Part shown: piece after piece, positions 54,901-62,221 of the stretch
How the letters are laid out: each line of letters opens with the position of its first letter
Position numbering within the stretch: the stretch's first letter is position 1
Assembly: GCF_020882245.1 (NCBI RefSeq)
Contig: NC_083598.1
Location: forward strand, 68,485,858 to 68,549,857
Length of the DNA: 64,000 nucleotides
Direction of reading: 5' to 3'
Origin: Rhopalosiphum padi
Lineage: Eukaryota; Arthropoda; Insecta; Hemiptera; Aphididae
The notes under the pieces: generated by a model
What the model saw: only the letters and a program-made list of their open reading frames with translations
Databases searched by the model: none
Told to the model about the DNA's origin: nothing
Position numbers and translations under genes: made by a program

Positions 54901-55442
54901 TTGTTAGAAAGTAATACTGAAGATTGCACGTACGAAATTAACGTGGAATGTGCATAATTATTATCAAATTTAAGTGCAACACTGCAACATTCACATTTTG
55001 GATACGAGAAAGCTATATACGTAGTCAATAGTCATAAACGTAAACAAAGTGTTGCAGTAGGTAGGTAATAGGTATACAATTCGCGTCTCTCCATTATTTA
55101 TTTATTTTTTTATCATAAAGTACAATTATTTGGCCCGTGAACTTGAGCTTATATCATATTATTTTAGTATTGTATATGTTTAAATTAAAAACTCTCAGAC
55201 TACCACACAGAAGGTCAAATGTCTTTACGATTAACTAAATTATTTTATTTAGTTTTGCGTCAGTATTTACTACTTACCTGTTTTGCACAAGTCGGGTAGC
55301 TCGTCAGTGTTATCGCCACAATCGTCATCACCGTCGCACATCCACGCTAGTGGCACGCATTTACCATTGCCGCAAGTATGCTGTCGTAGTGTACATTCGA
55401 CATGAGGTATTGGCCGTCTGGTCGTGGCCAAAATCGGCTTGT
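1643..55442 (-). CDS. Lrp4: LRP4-like low-density lipoprotein receptor-related protein, N-terminal part (11 exons, partial)
   Basis: Gene-level entry. Exons in transcript order: 55278-55442, 14898-15026, 10279-10401, 9663-9889, 6928-7189, 5986-6249, 4003-4303, 3565-3783, 3072-3426, 2079-2277, 1643-1714. All have GT-AG borders, and each exon's end phase matches the next exon's start phase, giving 2316 nt (about 772 residues). Domains: eight LDL class A repeats, each with six cysteines and a C-terminal acidic DxSDE-type calcium motif; two EGF modules, the second opening DVNEC; one six-bladed YWTD propeller; then an EGF. Eight LDLa, two EGF and a propeller is the known LRP4 order, and segments such as FEDSLYWSDW and ANKFNGSN closely resemble LRP4 propeller 1. 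In animals LRP4 is a single-pass receptor binding agrin and Wnt modulators at synapses. Missing here: signal peptide (above 55442) and propellers 2-4, membrane segment and tail (left of 1643). LRP1/megalin are alternatives but have different module orders. Confidence 0.9.
2079..2277 (-). CDS. Lrp4: LRP4-like exon: EGF module closing propeller 1
   Basis: 199 bp, phase 0 to 1; acceptor tcgtttcag, donor GAAG|gtaagc. It encodes the sixth-blade clasp strand (MVVHVYHPYRQP) and an EGF module (CAAVNGHCSHLCLPAP, ISCSCPNGL, ending LMCAEE). The sequence between the third and fourth EGF cysteines is a few residues longer (INSKSPK) than in typical members. Confidence 0.9.
3072..3426 (-). CDS. Lrp4: LRP4-like exon: YWTD propeller, last blades
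   Basis: 355 bp, phase 2 to 0. It encodes blades WLYWSDWGSNAKIERAG, WPNGITLDL with LYWVDAKLHTI, and PHPFSISTFEDSLYWSDWN, closing the propeller. The acceptor (attggtag) has almost no polypyrimidine tract but gives the exact blade junction NG-WLYWSDWG. The donor is ATG|gtaatg. The long plus-strand open frame over this exon is an antisense shadow. Confidence 0.9.
3565..3783 (-). CDS. Lrp4: LRP4-like exon: YWTD propeller, middle blades
   Basis: 219 bp, phase 2 to 2; acceptor ttcccag, donor AACGG|gtaatt. It encodes GLAVDWIYGHIYWTNADR followed by a second blade core ending EPRSIAVDPLNG. The first YWTD repeat has Asn in place of Asp (YWTN). The following intron is only 138 bp. Confidence 0.9.
4003..4303 (-). 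CDS. Lrp4: LRP4-like exon: calcium-binding EGF and first propeller blade
   Basis: 301 bp, phase 1 to 2; acceptor tttttag, donor CAA|gtaagt. It encodes a DVNEC-type calcium-binding EGF (CEIEGSCSQIC, YKCECEPGY) and then the start of the YWTD propeller (SLLFSMQHNIRKISLD, IFWGDVSEKKIY). The blade motif is FWGD rather than YWTD, a common variation in first blades of this family. Confidence 0.92.
4304..5985 (-). other. Receptor intron (1.7 kb)
   Basis: AT-rich intron with a G homopolymer near 5778-5789 and an (AAT)n run at 5939-5963. No open frame or recognisable repeat beyond microsatellites. Confidence 0.6.
5939..5963. repeat. (AAT)8 microsatellite
   Basis: Trinucleotide run in the receptor intron, 22 nt inside the weak donor at 5985. 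Confidence 0.95.
5986..6249 (-). CDS. Lrp4: LRP4-like exon: LDLa repeat 8 and first EGF module
   Basis: 264 bp, phase 1 to 1. Repeat 8 spans CDPFTEFDC to the final EEQEAC, with a slightly long second loop (GNDETGGIC). It is followed by an EGF module beginning NECLINNGGCSQLC and ending NNNTCD. The acceptor is atatcag. The donor is a weak GT (gacg|gtttgt); it is chosen because it alone gives the phase that restores CDDVNEC with the next exon. An (AAT)n microsatellite lies 22 nt into the intron. Confidence 0.88.
6928..7189 (-). CDS. Lrp4: LRP4-like exon: end of LDLa 5, LDLa repeats 6 and 7
   Basis: 262 bp, phase 0 to 1; acceptor acacacag, donor gca|gtgagt. The exon opens with the last cysteine of repeat 5, then has two complete LDLa modules, ending DGSDEAPHRC and DGSDEENC. 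Local base composition is much richer in G+C than the surrounding introns, which makes long antisense open frames; those are shadows. Confidence 0.92.
7190..9662 (-). other. Receptor intron (2.5 kb)
   Basis: AT-rich intron between LDLa 5 and its sixth cysteine. It begins, in transcript direction, just below 9663 and ends with a (TG)n run beside the acceptor at 7190. The only open frame is low-complexity Ile/Tyr/Phe. Nothing else seen. Confidence 0.6.
9663..9889 (-). CDS. Lrp4: LRP4-like exon: LDL receptor class A repeats 4 and 5
   Basis: 227 bp, phase 1 to 0; acceptor ctactgtag, donor ATC|gtaagt. Repeat 4 runs from CRDDEFTC to DGTDELNC. Repeat 5 runs from CSESEFAC to DQTDEI, and its sixth cysteine is supplied by the first codons (GC) of the next exon, so the intron splits the module just before its last cysteine. 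This is a useful check that the two exons belong together. Confidence 0.92.
10279..10401 (-). CDS. Lrp4: LRP4-like exon: LDL receptor class A repeat 3
   Basis: 123 bp, phase 1 to 1; acceptor gatttcag, donor gca|gtaagc. One LDLa module: CNTDEFTC, KAKGEC, MCDGNPDC, DGSDEKEC. Six cysteines and the calcium-cage acidic residues are intact. Confidence 0.92.
10402..14897 (-). other. Receptor intron (4.5 kb)
   Basis: AT-rich intron. It contains a short tandem duplication (12167-12213), a 26-T homopolymer at 13825-13850, an 11-bp-stem hairpin at 14569-14611 and one TAGGTACCTA palindrome (12061-12070). A 60-codon frame near 12380 has no recognisable content. No further LDLa exon was found, consistent with the count of eight already complete. 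Confidence 0.55.
13825..13850. repeat. Poly-T tract (26 T)
   Basis: Homopolymer in a receptor intron; on the minus (transcribed) strand it reads poly-A. No adjacent retroposed sequence was recognised. Confidence 0.95.
14898..15026 (-). CDS. Lrp4: LRP4-like exon: LDL receptor class A repeat 2
   Basis: 129 bp, phase 1 to 1; acceptor tttcgcag, donor gtaagtgt. The LDLa module reads from CSENEFQC through RNGHC and WQCDNEADC to DGSDEDPKIC with all six cysteines. The frame is too short to stand out as an ORF and was found by reading the minus strand. Splicing to repeat 1 joins G with GA to make a glycine codon, keeping frame. Confidence 0.9.
16260..16640. promoter_or_regulatory. GC/CpG-rich island in the giant intron
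   Basis: A stretch rich in CpG (for example the runs around 16400-16470 and 16520-16540) inside very AT-rich DNA. Two minus-strand open frames here are composition effects. It could be an enhancer, promoter or repeat remnant; nothing distinguishes these. Confidence 0.25.
17980..18245. mobile_element. hAT-type non-autonomous transposon (MITE) with 8-bp target duplication
   Basis: The element proper is 17988-18237 (250 bp). It starts CAGTGCCGGCCCGG and ends TTGGGTCACCACTG, so its ends are imperfect inverted repeats of the CAGTG type typical of hAT elements. It is flanked on both sides by the identical octamer ATTATACA (17980-17987 and 18238-18245), the size expected for hAT insertion. No transposase is encoded. 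The clean duplication argues for a fairly recent insertion. Confidence 0.85.
18893..18932. repeat. (TA)20 microsatellite
   Basis: Uninterrupted TA dinucleotide run. Confidence 0.95.
21463..21529 (-). terminator. Polyadenylation signals of the Tim10 unit
   Basis: Minus-strand AATAAA hexamers at 21529-21524 and 21468-21463, 113 and 174 nt past the Tim10 stop. Either could direct 3' processing. Confidence 0.5.
21642..21890 (-). CDS. Tim10: Tim10, mitochondrial small TIM chaperone
   Basis: Complete 82-residue single-exon ORF. It matches the small TIM family: twin CX3C motifs at C33-X3-C37 and C54-X3-C58 separated by 16 residues, flanked by helices, with the Tim10 signatures MADMYGRM and KGESVCLDRC. 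Family knowledge: Tim10 forms a hexamer with Tim9 in the mitochondrial intermembrane space and chaperones hydrophobic carrier and beta-barrel precursors; the cysteines form two disulfides made by the Mia40 pathway, and no cleaved presequence is used. The start is set by an in-frame TGA at 21908-21906, 15 nt upstream of the ATG, and by a good start context (A at -3, G at +4). It follows another ORF on what seems to be the same mRNA. Confidence 0.96.
   Translation of the reverse strand: MAGTVQIPQNLTNLQQVELDMMADMYGRMTETCRKKCVKPEHKAGELNKGESVCLDRCIVKYFQMHENVGKNLRLDFNANAK
21920..22910 (-). CDS. 60-residue single-helix membrane protein encoded upstream of Tim10 (two exons)
   Basis: Exons 22873-22910 and 21920-22064, joined across an 808-bp intron (donor GGATG|gtaagt, acceptor tttttttag). 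The split codon becomes TGG. The protein starts MKLNHFQKVFIGW, has a hydrophobic helix at about residues 9-25 (VFIGWSIVITGGLYSFV), then a basic/acidic tail with KRYVDSKRYDSMKARERIR and the end GEYDQSPRKF. A short N-terminal helix followed by a charged tail with a RYxSM-RERIR core looks like a conserved small mitochondrial or organellar membrane protein, but I cannot name the family with certainty. It ends 29 nt before the Tim10 ATG in a different frame. A minimal upstream ORF (ATG TGT TGA, 22929-22921) precedes its start. Confidence 0.85.
22930..23140 (-). promoter_or_regulatory. Probable promoter/5' leader of the Tim10 unit
   Basis: Upstream of the first start codon the sequence becomes locally GC-richer and less repetitive (23030-23125, with GCGGCGCGCCCGG). 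A TATCGAT element lies at 23126-23132, seven of eight bases of the DRE motif common in insect housekeeping promoters. There is no clear TATA box. Position and composition suggest a housekeeping promoter; the start site is not determined. Confidence 0.4.
25608..25680. repeat. Diverged interspersed repeat, copy A
   Basis: Shares with 43800-43860 the blocks TTAGATTTT.AACAACTGCATT, AGAAAA.GGGG, AGCATGCTC and GCGAATC in the same order and orientation. Probably the ends of two old copies of one element; some similarity (GTCTTT and nearby) continues to the left of both. Confidence 0.6.
25830..26400. promoter_or_regulatory. GC/CpG-rich island in the giant intron
   Basis: Contains a G7 run, several CpG clusters and multiple CTGCAG sites (26150-26275). 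Overlapping open frames on both strands share this composition and none has recognisable domains. Candidate regulatory island or promoter of an unannotated transcript. Confidence 0.25.
28443..28873. mobile_element. Foldback/MITE element, 431 bp, nearly complete palindrome, TTAA-bounded
   Basis: Left arm 28441-28640 and right arm 28676-28875 are near-perfect reverse complements of about 200 bp around a 35-nt loop, with only scattered mismatches (for example GACGCC against GACACC near the tips). The tips read TTAAGAGGAC and GTCCTCTTAA; TTAA at both ends would fit a piggyBac-type target duplication, though it is itself part of the palindrome. There is no coding capacity. The transcript would form a long double-stranded hairpin. 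Confidence 0.85.
29856..33180. other. Intron stretch with old repeat ends
   Basis: AT-rich DNA. At 30566 a CAGTGGTTTTCCACTTTTTA sequence followed by ACGGCACAC resembles the end of a hAT-like repeat; no partner end was found. No credible gene. Confidence 0.35.
33237..33380 (+). repeat. Polypurine (GA-rich) tract
   Basis: About 140 bases almost free of pyrimidines on the plus strand, made of GAGA, AAGAG and GGAGA units. The complementary strand reads as long Ser/Leu/Phe/Pro-rich frames that are artefacts of the tract. Such mirror-like purine tracts can form triplex DNA and bind GAGA-type factors. Confidence 0.75.
34000..38690. other. Intron stretch, nothing recognised
   Basis: Very AT-rich with short microsatellites. 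Open frames are short and of low complexity. No domain, repeat pair or RNA gene seen. Confidence 0.5.
38690..39120. promoter_or_regulatory. GC-rich island with CAGCTG-centred palindrome
   Basis: CTAGCTGCTGCAGCTAG (8-bp arms around one base) at 38693-38709 opens a GC-rich stretch with CpG and CCGCCAC motifs (38820-38870). A minus-strand frame of 82 codons covers it but has no homology I recognise. Candidate enhancer or promoter in the receptor intron. Confidence 0.3.
39271..43270. other. Intron stretch, microsatellites only
   Basis: AT-rich. It includes an (AAT)n array at 42803-42829 and a higher-complexity 100-bp patch at 40290-40400 containing GGCGCCGGTGATGTCCCC, possibly an old repeat fragment. 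No gene. Confidence 0.4.
42803..42829. repeat. (AAT)9 microsatellite
   Basis: Uninterrupted trinucleotide run in the giant receptor intron. Confidence 0.95.
43623..43870. repeat. Diverged interspersed repeat, copy B, with ACAGGGTGATTCA start
   Basis: Begins with ACAGGGTGATTCACC, a sequence type common at ends of insect DNA transposons, and ends with the block shared with 25608-25680. No matching inverted end or target duplication was found, so the element is incomplete or of another class. Confidence 0.5.
44000..44310. promoter_or_regulatory. CpG-rich island
   Basis: GC-richer patch with ACGGCGCGCGTG, CCCGCGAAATACGC and CCGCCGCGCGCACGTG. It includes an E-box CACGTG near 44260. Candidate regulatory element. 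Confidence 0.25.
44311..53780. other. Intron stretch, one higher-complexity patch
   Basis: AT-rich. The patches at 46930-47230 and 49975-50170 are less repetitive than their surroundings and may be decayed transposon pieces. A complete 85-codon plus-strand frame at 50320-50577 is Asn/Ser/Tyr/Lys-rich with no recognisable motif. No gene supported. Confidence 0.4.
53800..54180. promoter_or_regulatory. Candidate cryptic promoter: CCAAT and E-box island
   Basis: A CpG-rich patch containing CCAATCAGCG (strong NF-Y type CCAAT box) at 53967-53976, a TCACGTG E-box immediately after (53978-53984) and a TCACATGAC element just before (53948-53956). This closely spaced trio is typical of active housekeeping-type promoters. 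It lies 1.3 kb below the LDLa 1 exon inside the receptor intron. Confidence 0.4.
55278..55442 (-). CDS. Lrp4: LRP4-like exon: LDL receptor class A repeat 1
   Basis: 165 bp, phase 1 to phase 1. The acceptor is a T-run ending cag and the donor is CAG|gtaagta. It encodes a short Thr/Arg/Pro linker followed by an LDLa module with six cysteines (CTLRQHTC, GNGKC, WMCDGDDDC, ending DNTDELPDLC). It is the first receptor exon visible in the window. It begins mid-codon, so at least one 5' exon, expected to carry the signal peptide, must lie further up on the minus strand. The next receptor exon is about 40 kb away. Confidence 0.9.
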
Positions 55443-58400
55443 CTGAAAAAATGCAATCAAACAATTTTAATATAAATATAGTGTTGTATTATGCATTTTG
55501 AATTCACGGTTGGGTTAAAAGTAAAAAAAAAAAATTAAATTAACGTAGGCTGAAGGATATTCGTAAATATAAGTATTTTTGATTTCATGATTCGCCCCAA
55601 ATTTTCGACGTTTCATAACAAATTTTGTTTCATTTATTATCTATATAGACGTACGGGCAGACAGGTTATGGTATTTAAATATGATAGGTACTATTACTAC
55701 TATTTATACATTGAATTATTTCATTAAATCACAGAGAACGAAATTTTGAAAAATAGATAGATGTTTGCGAGTTTCAGTTGTTTTTGAAATACATCAATTT
55801 ATAACTAAAAAACTAATAATTAATTATAGTAAAACAATAACAATAATTTAATATAATTTCTACGATTATAGACTCAAATAATAATACAATATATTATAAT
55901 GTAGATTATATACGCATTACATTATATATTATATTATGTTTTGTATCATATGATGATGTCAACAATTTTACACAATACATAAAAATCATTCTATGAATCT
56001 AGAATATCTAAATAAATCATATTATACGTTACGAAGAAGTCCTCTATCTGCGAATTGGCCACTTGAATAAGTTTACTAGAGTAGGTACCTAAAAAGGTGT
56101 TGTCATATATATAATTTTAAAGAAATGATGCGTCATCGTAATCAAATGATTACCTAAAAAACCTTAAGTTACTTACTAATGTGATTAATTTGTAGATATA
56201 TAAAAAGAAATATTAGAAAAAGTCTTTAAAAAACTGCAGTAGCTGTACAGATAGACACCACCTATGTAATGTACCTATATACAGAACTAAAAAGAATTAA
56301 GTGTTTATAAAACTAAAATTAAAGTAAGAAAGAAAATGTATTATACTATGACCTATTTATTTATACGTACAATCCATTTTGCAGTATGATCGATAAACTT
56401 GTTATCTAGTTGATGAAAATTATAATATTCTTTGTTTATAATTATAATTAAGTAATAAATCATAAATTAAATTTTTTATAATTAAAATTATTAACTGGAC
56501 TTTGGAATTCATCTATCTGTATATTCCTAGGACATACATGCTTTTAATAAACATTCAACTAAAATATTCACCATAGACTACGCCTCCACGACATTTTTGT
56601 TCGAGTTAAAATCAACACCTAAATCTTCTTAACGATAAATGGTACAAGAGATGGCCACCATCGACATGAATGTTAATTGCATTCTTATCCAATATAGGTT
56701 ATTTATAGCAATTTAATTGTATTAAATATTTTGAATAGAGAATTGAATAAAGATTAAAAAAGAAAGTTCATTAAAAATTGAGAAGTAAAATTATTGTTCA
56801 CTCTTAAAATAAAAAAAATAAGATAATCAGTAGATTTTAAAGAAAAATAGACAAATTCATGTAGGGACATTTTTGATAAAATAAATTACATTTTTAGGTA
56901 GGTACCTAAATCTTAATAGATGCAGTTTGGAAGTGATAGGTGCTAATGTAATGGGGAAATTCTTAGATAAAAATCACAAGCGAAGATTTAAATGTGAGTA
57001 GAAATAATTAAATTATTTTAAATGAATAAATGGTATCAGTTACAAATTATGTGACGTAATCATAATTTATGGTAAAATTATGCTAATAAAACAGACCAAT
57101 GTAATTAGGTAGGTAAGGACTACACAATATAAATGTTCACATGCAAGCGATAAAAATAAAACTATCTGATATCTGATATCTATGTCTATGAAAGTATAAA
57201 ATGGTGCGTTTAAAATAATTTAAGTATAAAATTCAATTTTAAGGTCATCTAAATATGTTTTTGAAAAAAATTAAAAAAATGTCAAAATTATTTAATTGAT
57301 TTATTTTTAATACTTTTTAACTTATAGACTTAAATGTTTACTATTCATGGAAATATTTATTTAATTGTATTTCTAAAAATTGCACTTATATATTATAGTT
57401 TATATAAGTATGAGTGTAGGTACCTAATAGCGTGTTAATTATAATTAACATGTAAGTAGATTTAAGATGTATACATAACTTCGAAGTATATAATTAAATG
57501 TTTACTAATTTACAATATATATAATTATCATAATAGTATAAATAAATGGATATAGATTATATTATAATACCATATAATTAATTAATGAAAGTTATATGTC
57601 ATTATACCCAATGATATTGTATTTGTATGTTTAATTTTTTTTTCATAATTTTTGAATGCATATTTATTATAAAAATACAATTCATAAATAAACGTTACAA
57701 CAAATTAAATAATATGAGTAATAGGTGCTCTAAGTTTAGAAGAAACAATTTAAAAAAAAAATCTAAAATAAGTATTAATAATTAGAGTGTAAAAAATGCA
57801 AAATCTTAGAAATTTTAATTAAAATGTATTCAGTCCTTTTTTCTGGGGTTTTCACATTTGTTAATACAAAATATATATTAAAATTAAAATTAATATTATT
57901 AACAAATGTAAATTATTATAAACGGGAACTATAAGTTAGTTAATTTTTTTTTGATCATGTCTTGTAGGTACTACGTATACGTATGTTGAAAATGTGCCAA
58001 TAGAAAAATTTCGTCTACTTTTGTCAGCAGAATCGTAACTGCAGCTCAACTAATTGAATGATTTGGCGACGAAAGTAATTTTATTTTATTCAATGACTCA
58101 TTTGGCTCATGCTAAATCGATTTTATCTTTACTGCTATTTGTATTACAGTGTAACACGCATTGAGCTTATTTTTTGTTATAATTAATTATTTATTTAGTA
58201 TACATTTTTATAAAATAAATCTAATTTCATTTTATCTCCACATTCCACACTAAATTTTTTGTAAGTGTTTACTTACTAATATAGGTACAACTGCAGTTGT
58301 GTAAAAATGCGGAGCTTAATATGTTTTATTTAGAGTATAAATATGTAACATCAAATTTCTGAATTACGCTCAGTCAAAATACAACATTGTTAAACTTGGC

Positions 58401-60101
58401 CAATAAATAATCGAAGTAAAAAATAAATACTATGATGTTCTTGTATTTAAATTCAATGTCCTCGATTGAATTAATCATATTTTGCATAGGTTAATTATAA
58501 ACGATAACATTCATTATACGGGACAAAATAATTGTAAATACTCACAATAATAAAACATACGAAAAAAATATAAACAGGTAGATAAACCAGTTCAAACGAT
58601 TACGCAAGGTCGATCAAACCGAGTTTATCGCATTGAAGGACGCCTTACGTCACTACAACTAAAGTACCAAGTGAAGCATAATATCATCAATGAATTATCT
58701 CATAACTGTACAGAACCCATCACATTGTTTCAATTTCCAATTATTAATCAACAATGTGTATGAAATGTCGGTACGAGATATTTCGCAGGTACCGTACTTC
58801 CGTAATATCAATAAAATAGAAAAACCACAGGTGCGGTGTAAAATAATAAATATTATATAGTATTAAAACTTTTTTGTTGTACCTATATGCTGTTACATGG
58901 AATTAAAAAAGAGCGATGGGGGATTTTATAAATCATAATCCATCAAAAATACAATTTTGACAAATCGGACATATTCCGATTAAACCTATACCGAGCTTCA
59001 CTGTAGTAGGTACCTAATACTCTTTTTGGAAATTAATTATTGTACGCAGGAAAGGGCATTAATATTATTAATTTTGAACTACGAGTATATGACTCAGTTT
59101 GTCGAATGAGGTATACCGTATACTATCATGTATTTATTTTTTAATGGTGGCATTATTTCATAAGTTATTAATGTAATGTTAAAATGGATTATGGGAAATT
59201 ATTTTATTAGATTATTTCATTAGAATACTTTTTATAGAATCTATTATGTTATCACCCATTTGAGTTATAAATAATAGATTGTATAATGTTTGAAAAAATT
59301 CAGCCTACAGCCTTAACAAGAAAATTATTACTTAAAATATACATTATTTATAAATATTAAATATATATATTATATAATAAAAAAATTATATGGTTTTTTT
59401 TATAAATCAAAATAAATATAAATTTAGTCTGGATATATTAAAAGATTTTATGAGTGTTTTAAATACCAACCGCAAAAAACTTTTGAAGTCAAAGAAAAAG
59501 GGCGAGTAAATAAAAATAAAAATTGTTCATGTTCAATTGTTTTTTCCTCTTTTTACCCAGTAGTGTGAGCCGAGGTTTGAGTATCACTCAAACGTAATTT
59601 GGCGACAGCAATTCCCGAGTGTCCTCCAATACTACAACACTGAGTACTACGCTATTGAGTTCTACTACCCCTGCCAATTATTTTGATCGTAAAAATTATG
59701 CTAATCACCATGCGAGATATTACACGCTTTATGGTCAAGATATACAATATTTCCTTTTTTGTTTTATTATTATTATTTATAGAGTTATCAATATTATTAT
59801 GAATGAAAAACAATAATATAATTATAATACATTTTCTTTTTAATACTTTTTAAATGCTGATTGCAAAAATTCATTAAATTCTTCAAAAAGAAATTTTTAG
59901 AAGTTTGCTAAAGTTTGAATCTATAATACATATATTTATATATATATAGAAGCATTAGGATTTAGGGATAATTGACGACGTCGGTGTGTATCTATAACAA
60001 CCGCAATAATAGCGATATTTAAATTATTATATTTTGTAATTTTTGGTTAGCTTAATTTTAAACAATCTAATCAATTTTGAAATTGAAATTTTTATTTTAA
60101 C
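55443..60101. other. Region between receptor exon and LRR gene
   Basis: AT-rich. It contains three of the TAGGTACCTA palindromes (56082, 56899, 57417) plus one at 59007, and an 8-bp-stem hairpin at 59575-59593. A Ser/Thr-rich open frame at 59619-59816 has no recognised homology. No signal-peptide exon for the receptor was identified. The LRR gene's promoter should lie near 59950-60100. Confidence 0.45.
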
Positions 60102-62167
60102 ATGAACGAGTCTCATAATACAATTATACAAACCAATAGTTCTAAAACCATTATTGCAGATAACGATGATCAGGAAATAGCAGAATATGGAGACGGCATG
60201 TTTATAAAGCTAAAAGATCGTGATATTAGTGTCGCTGCTAATATTAAATTTGGTAAATACTTATAATATAAAATATTTGCCATATACTTTAAGTCCGATT
60301 GTTTTTATTGAATTGGTTTTAATTTTGAACAATAAATTGAGATGTTTATTGATAAAATACACTTATTTAATATAATATATTCATTTTAAGATAAAATTTC
60401 GCATTAAACCATAAGTAGAATAATTATACCGGAGTATAACCAATAACTCAAGTACTAGTTTCTTTATACAATTTATTTTTATTCAACAGATTCATCTATC
60501 AACAAGATTAGAGCCCAAGAATATGGTATCACAAAACCAAGAAATATAAATCTAAGCTTTATTGATATTGTGGATAGTGCTTGTCTTCAAAATATATTGA
60601 AAGCATTAGAAATAAATGCACCAAAATATACATACATTCAGGTTATTAATTGTATTTCATACACAAATAAAAGTGTTAAACATTAAATTTATTATTAGGA
60701 TTTAAATCTAAGTAACAACAACATAAGAGGTGAATATGTCAAAAACATAATTTCTTTTTTAGAGACCAACAATAGGATAAAAAAATTAAATTTGTCTGGA
60801 AATTTTTTGAATAATGAAATTGGTTTGATAAACATTATTCAATAATATTAAACCTAATGGTTATATTATTTTATTAATTATAAAAGAATTTTTGTTTTCT
60901 TAAAGCTTTGTCAGCCCTTACGAAAACTATAGGAAATTTAAACGAATCCTTAGAAGTGTTAAGATTGCAATGGAATGGCATATCTGGTGAAATTTGTACA
61001 AACATAATTAAAAACCTTATGATTAGATCGAAAAACTTAAAAATATTGGATCTGAGTTGGAATAAGTGAATATTGAAAAACATAACACAGTTCTAACGAT
61101 GAGTTTAATTAATACGAATTACAATGCATTATTTTAAAAATTACATACAAAGTTGCAATTAAAATTGTTATATAGTTTCAGTGATGTTGGTAAAATATTA
61201 GGTCAAGGAATAAATCAAACAACCAGATTAGAACATTTGGATCTGAGCAACAATCCGTTAACAGACGAAGATATTGTTGATATATTGAATGGTATAGTGA
61301 ATCCTACTTCATTAAGGAGTTTGTGGATAAAACATGTATTTGTGAATGAACAAATTGAAAAAGTAATCAAATCAAAAAAATTCGTATGATTTGAAAATAT
61401 TTTTAAAAATTATATGCTCAATATAGGCAATATCAAAAGCTCAATCACGAGTATCAGATTGTAATGTTAAAGTGGCTGTTTATATGGGCATAAAAACTGA
61501 TTCTGAAGTCGATATGAAAGCATTGTACCTAGAAAGAATTCACTTTTTGGGTGTTACTAAACCAAAAAAAAAAAATCAAAAAATAGATATTGGGTTAGTT
61601 TTACACGATATTAACCAAAAATAATAAAAATTTGAATCAAATCTTCTATTTTATAACGTTTCTTAACATAATAACTATAGTTAATTTAATTAATTTCCAT
61701 ATATAATCTTAAATTATTAGTTAAAACTTGTAATATATTTATAAATATTTCAAAATTAACGTAATAATTTATGCAATCTCAATGATAATAATCTTTCATA
61801 AAATATTACCCAATACAATTTAATATAGTTGCACTTTGGTATTTATAACTTACCTATAAGGGCTAAGAATTTGGAAAATAAGTAATGAGTAAAATGTTAA
61901 TTTATAATATTAAATTGATTATTCGAGTTACTTTAATTTATTTATTTTTATTATAGTCTTATGTTACTAAAAATGAAAATTGAGGGAAATTTAGAACCTA
62001 TGAAATTAAGTTTGTTTATGTCAACGTTTGGAAATTTAAAAAACGTAGCAATAACTGAACTACTAGGAGATTTGGCTAATCAATTTAGAAATGCAGATAA
62101 AACGATTAATGTAGCTCTCATGTTGGAAAAGTACTTGGAACTATATCCAGACACTACATTAGAGTGA
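60102..62167 (+). CDS. Leucine-rich-repeat protein, ribonuclease-inhibitor type (seven exons, complete)
   Basis: Exons 60102-60252, 60490-60641, 60699-60822, 60906-61065, 61182-61383, 61427-61593 and 61957-62167; the phases chain and give 388 residues ending at TGA. After an acidic N-terminus (about residues 1-50) come five or six LRRs of roughly 28-35 residues (about 68-245) with cores such as LNLSNNNI, LNLSGNFL, VLRLQWNGI, ILDLSWN and HLDLSNNPL. A Lys-rich stretch (KPKKKNQK) and an alpha-helical C-terminal region without LRR pattern follow. There is no signal peptide or membrane segment, so it is likely cytosolic. Horseshoe LRRs of this kind bind other proteins; the partner is unknown. Exon 3 uses a weak donor (ATTG|gtttga). 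The start is the first ATG in frame. Could be an LRRC34/LRRC74-like protein, but I cannot assign an orthologue. Confidence 0.85.
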
Positions 62168-62215
62168 CTAATTATTATTATTAAACACAAATCATTTAAA
62201 GATAAAAATATAAAA

Positions 62216-62221
62216 AATAAA
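62216..62221 (+). terminator. Polyadenylation signal of the LRR gene
   Basis: AATAAA, 49 nt after the LRR stop codon. Confidence 0.55.

Larger units (their letters stand above)
15027..55277 (-). other. Giant receptor intron, about 40 kb, host to a nested gene
   Basis: The interval between the donor after LDLa 1 (55277) and the acceptor before LDLa 2 (15027). Both borders are canonical and phase 1. It contains the nested Tim10 unit, two structured mobile elements, diverged repeats, a polypurine tract and several GC-rich islands listed separately. Elsewhere it is AT-rich without credible open frames. No transcript evidence is available here, so the alternative that 55278-55442 belongs to a separate LDLa gene is not fully excluded. 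Confidence 0.75.

Noticed and set aside
59619..59816. 65-codon Ser/Thr-rich frame considered as a gene or retrotransposon gag piece
   Set aside because: Starts at GTG, low complexity, no zinc knuckle or other gag motif.
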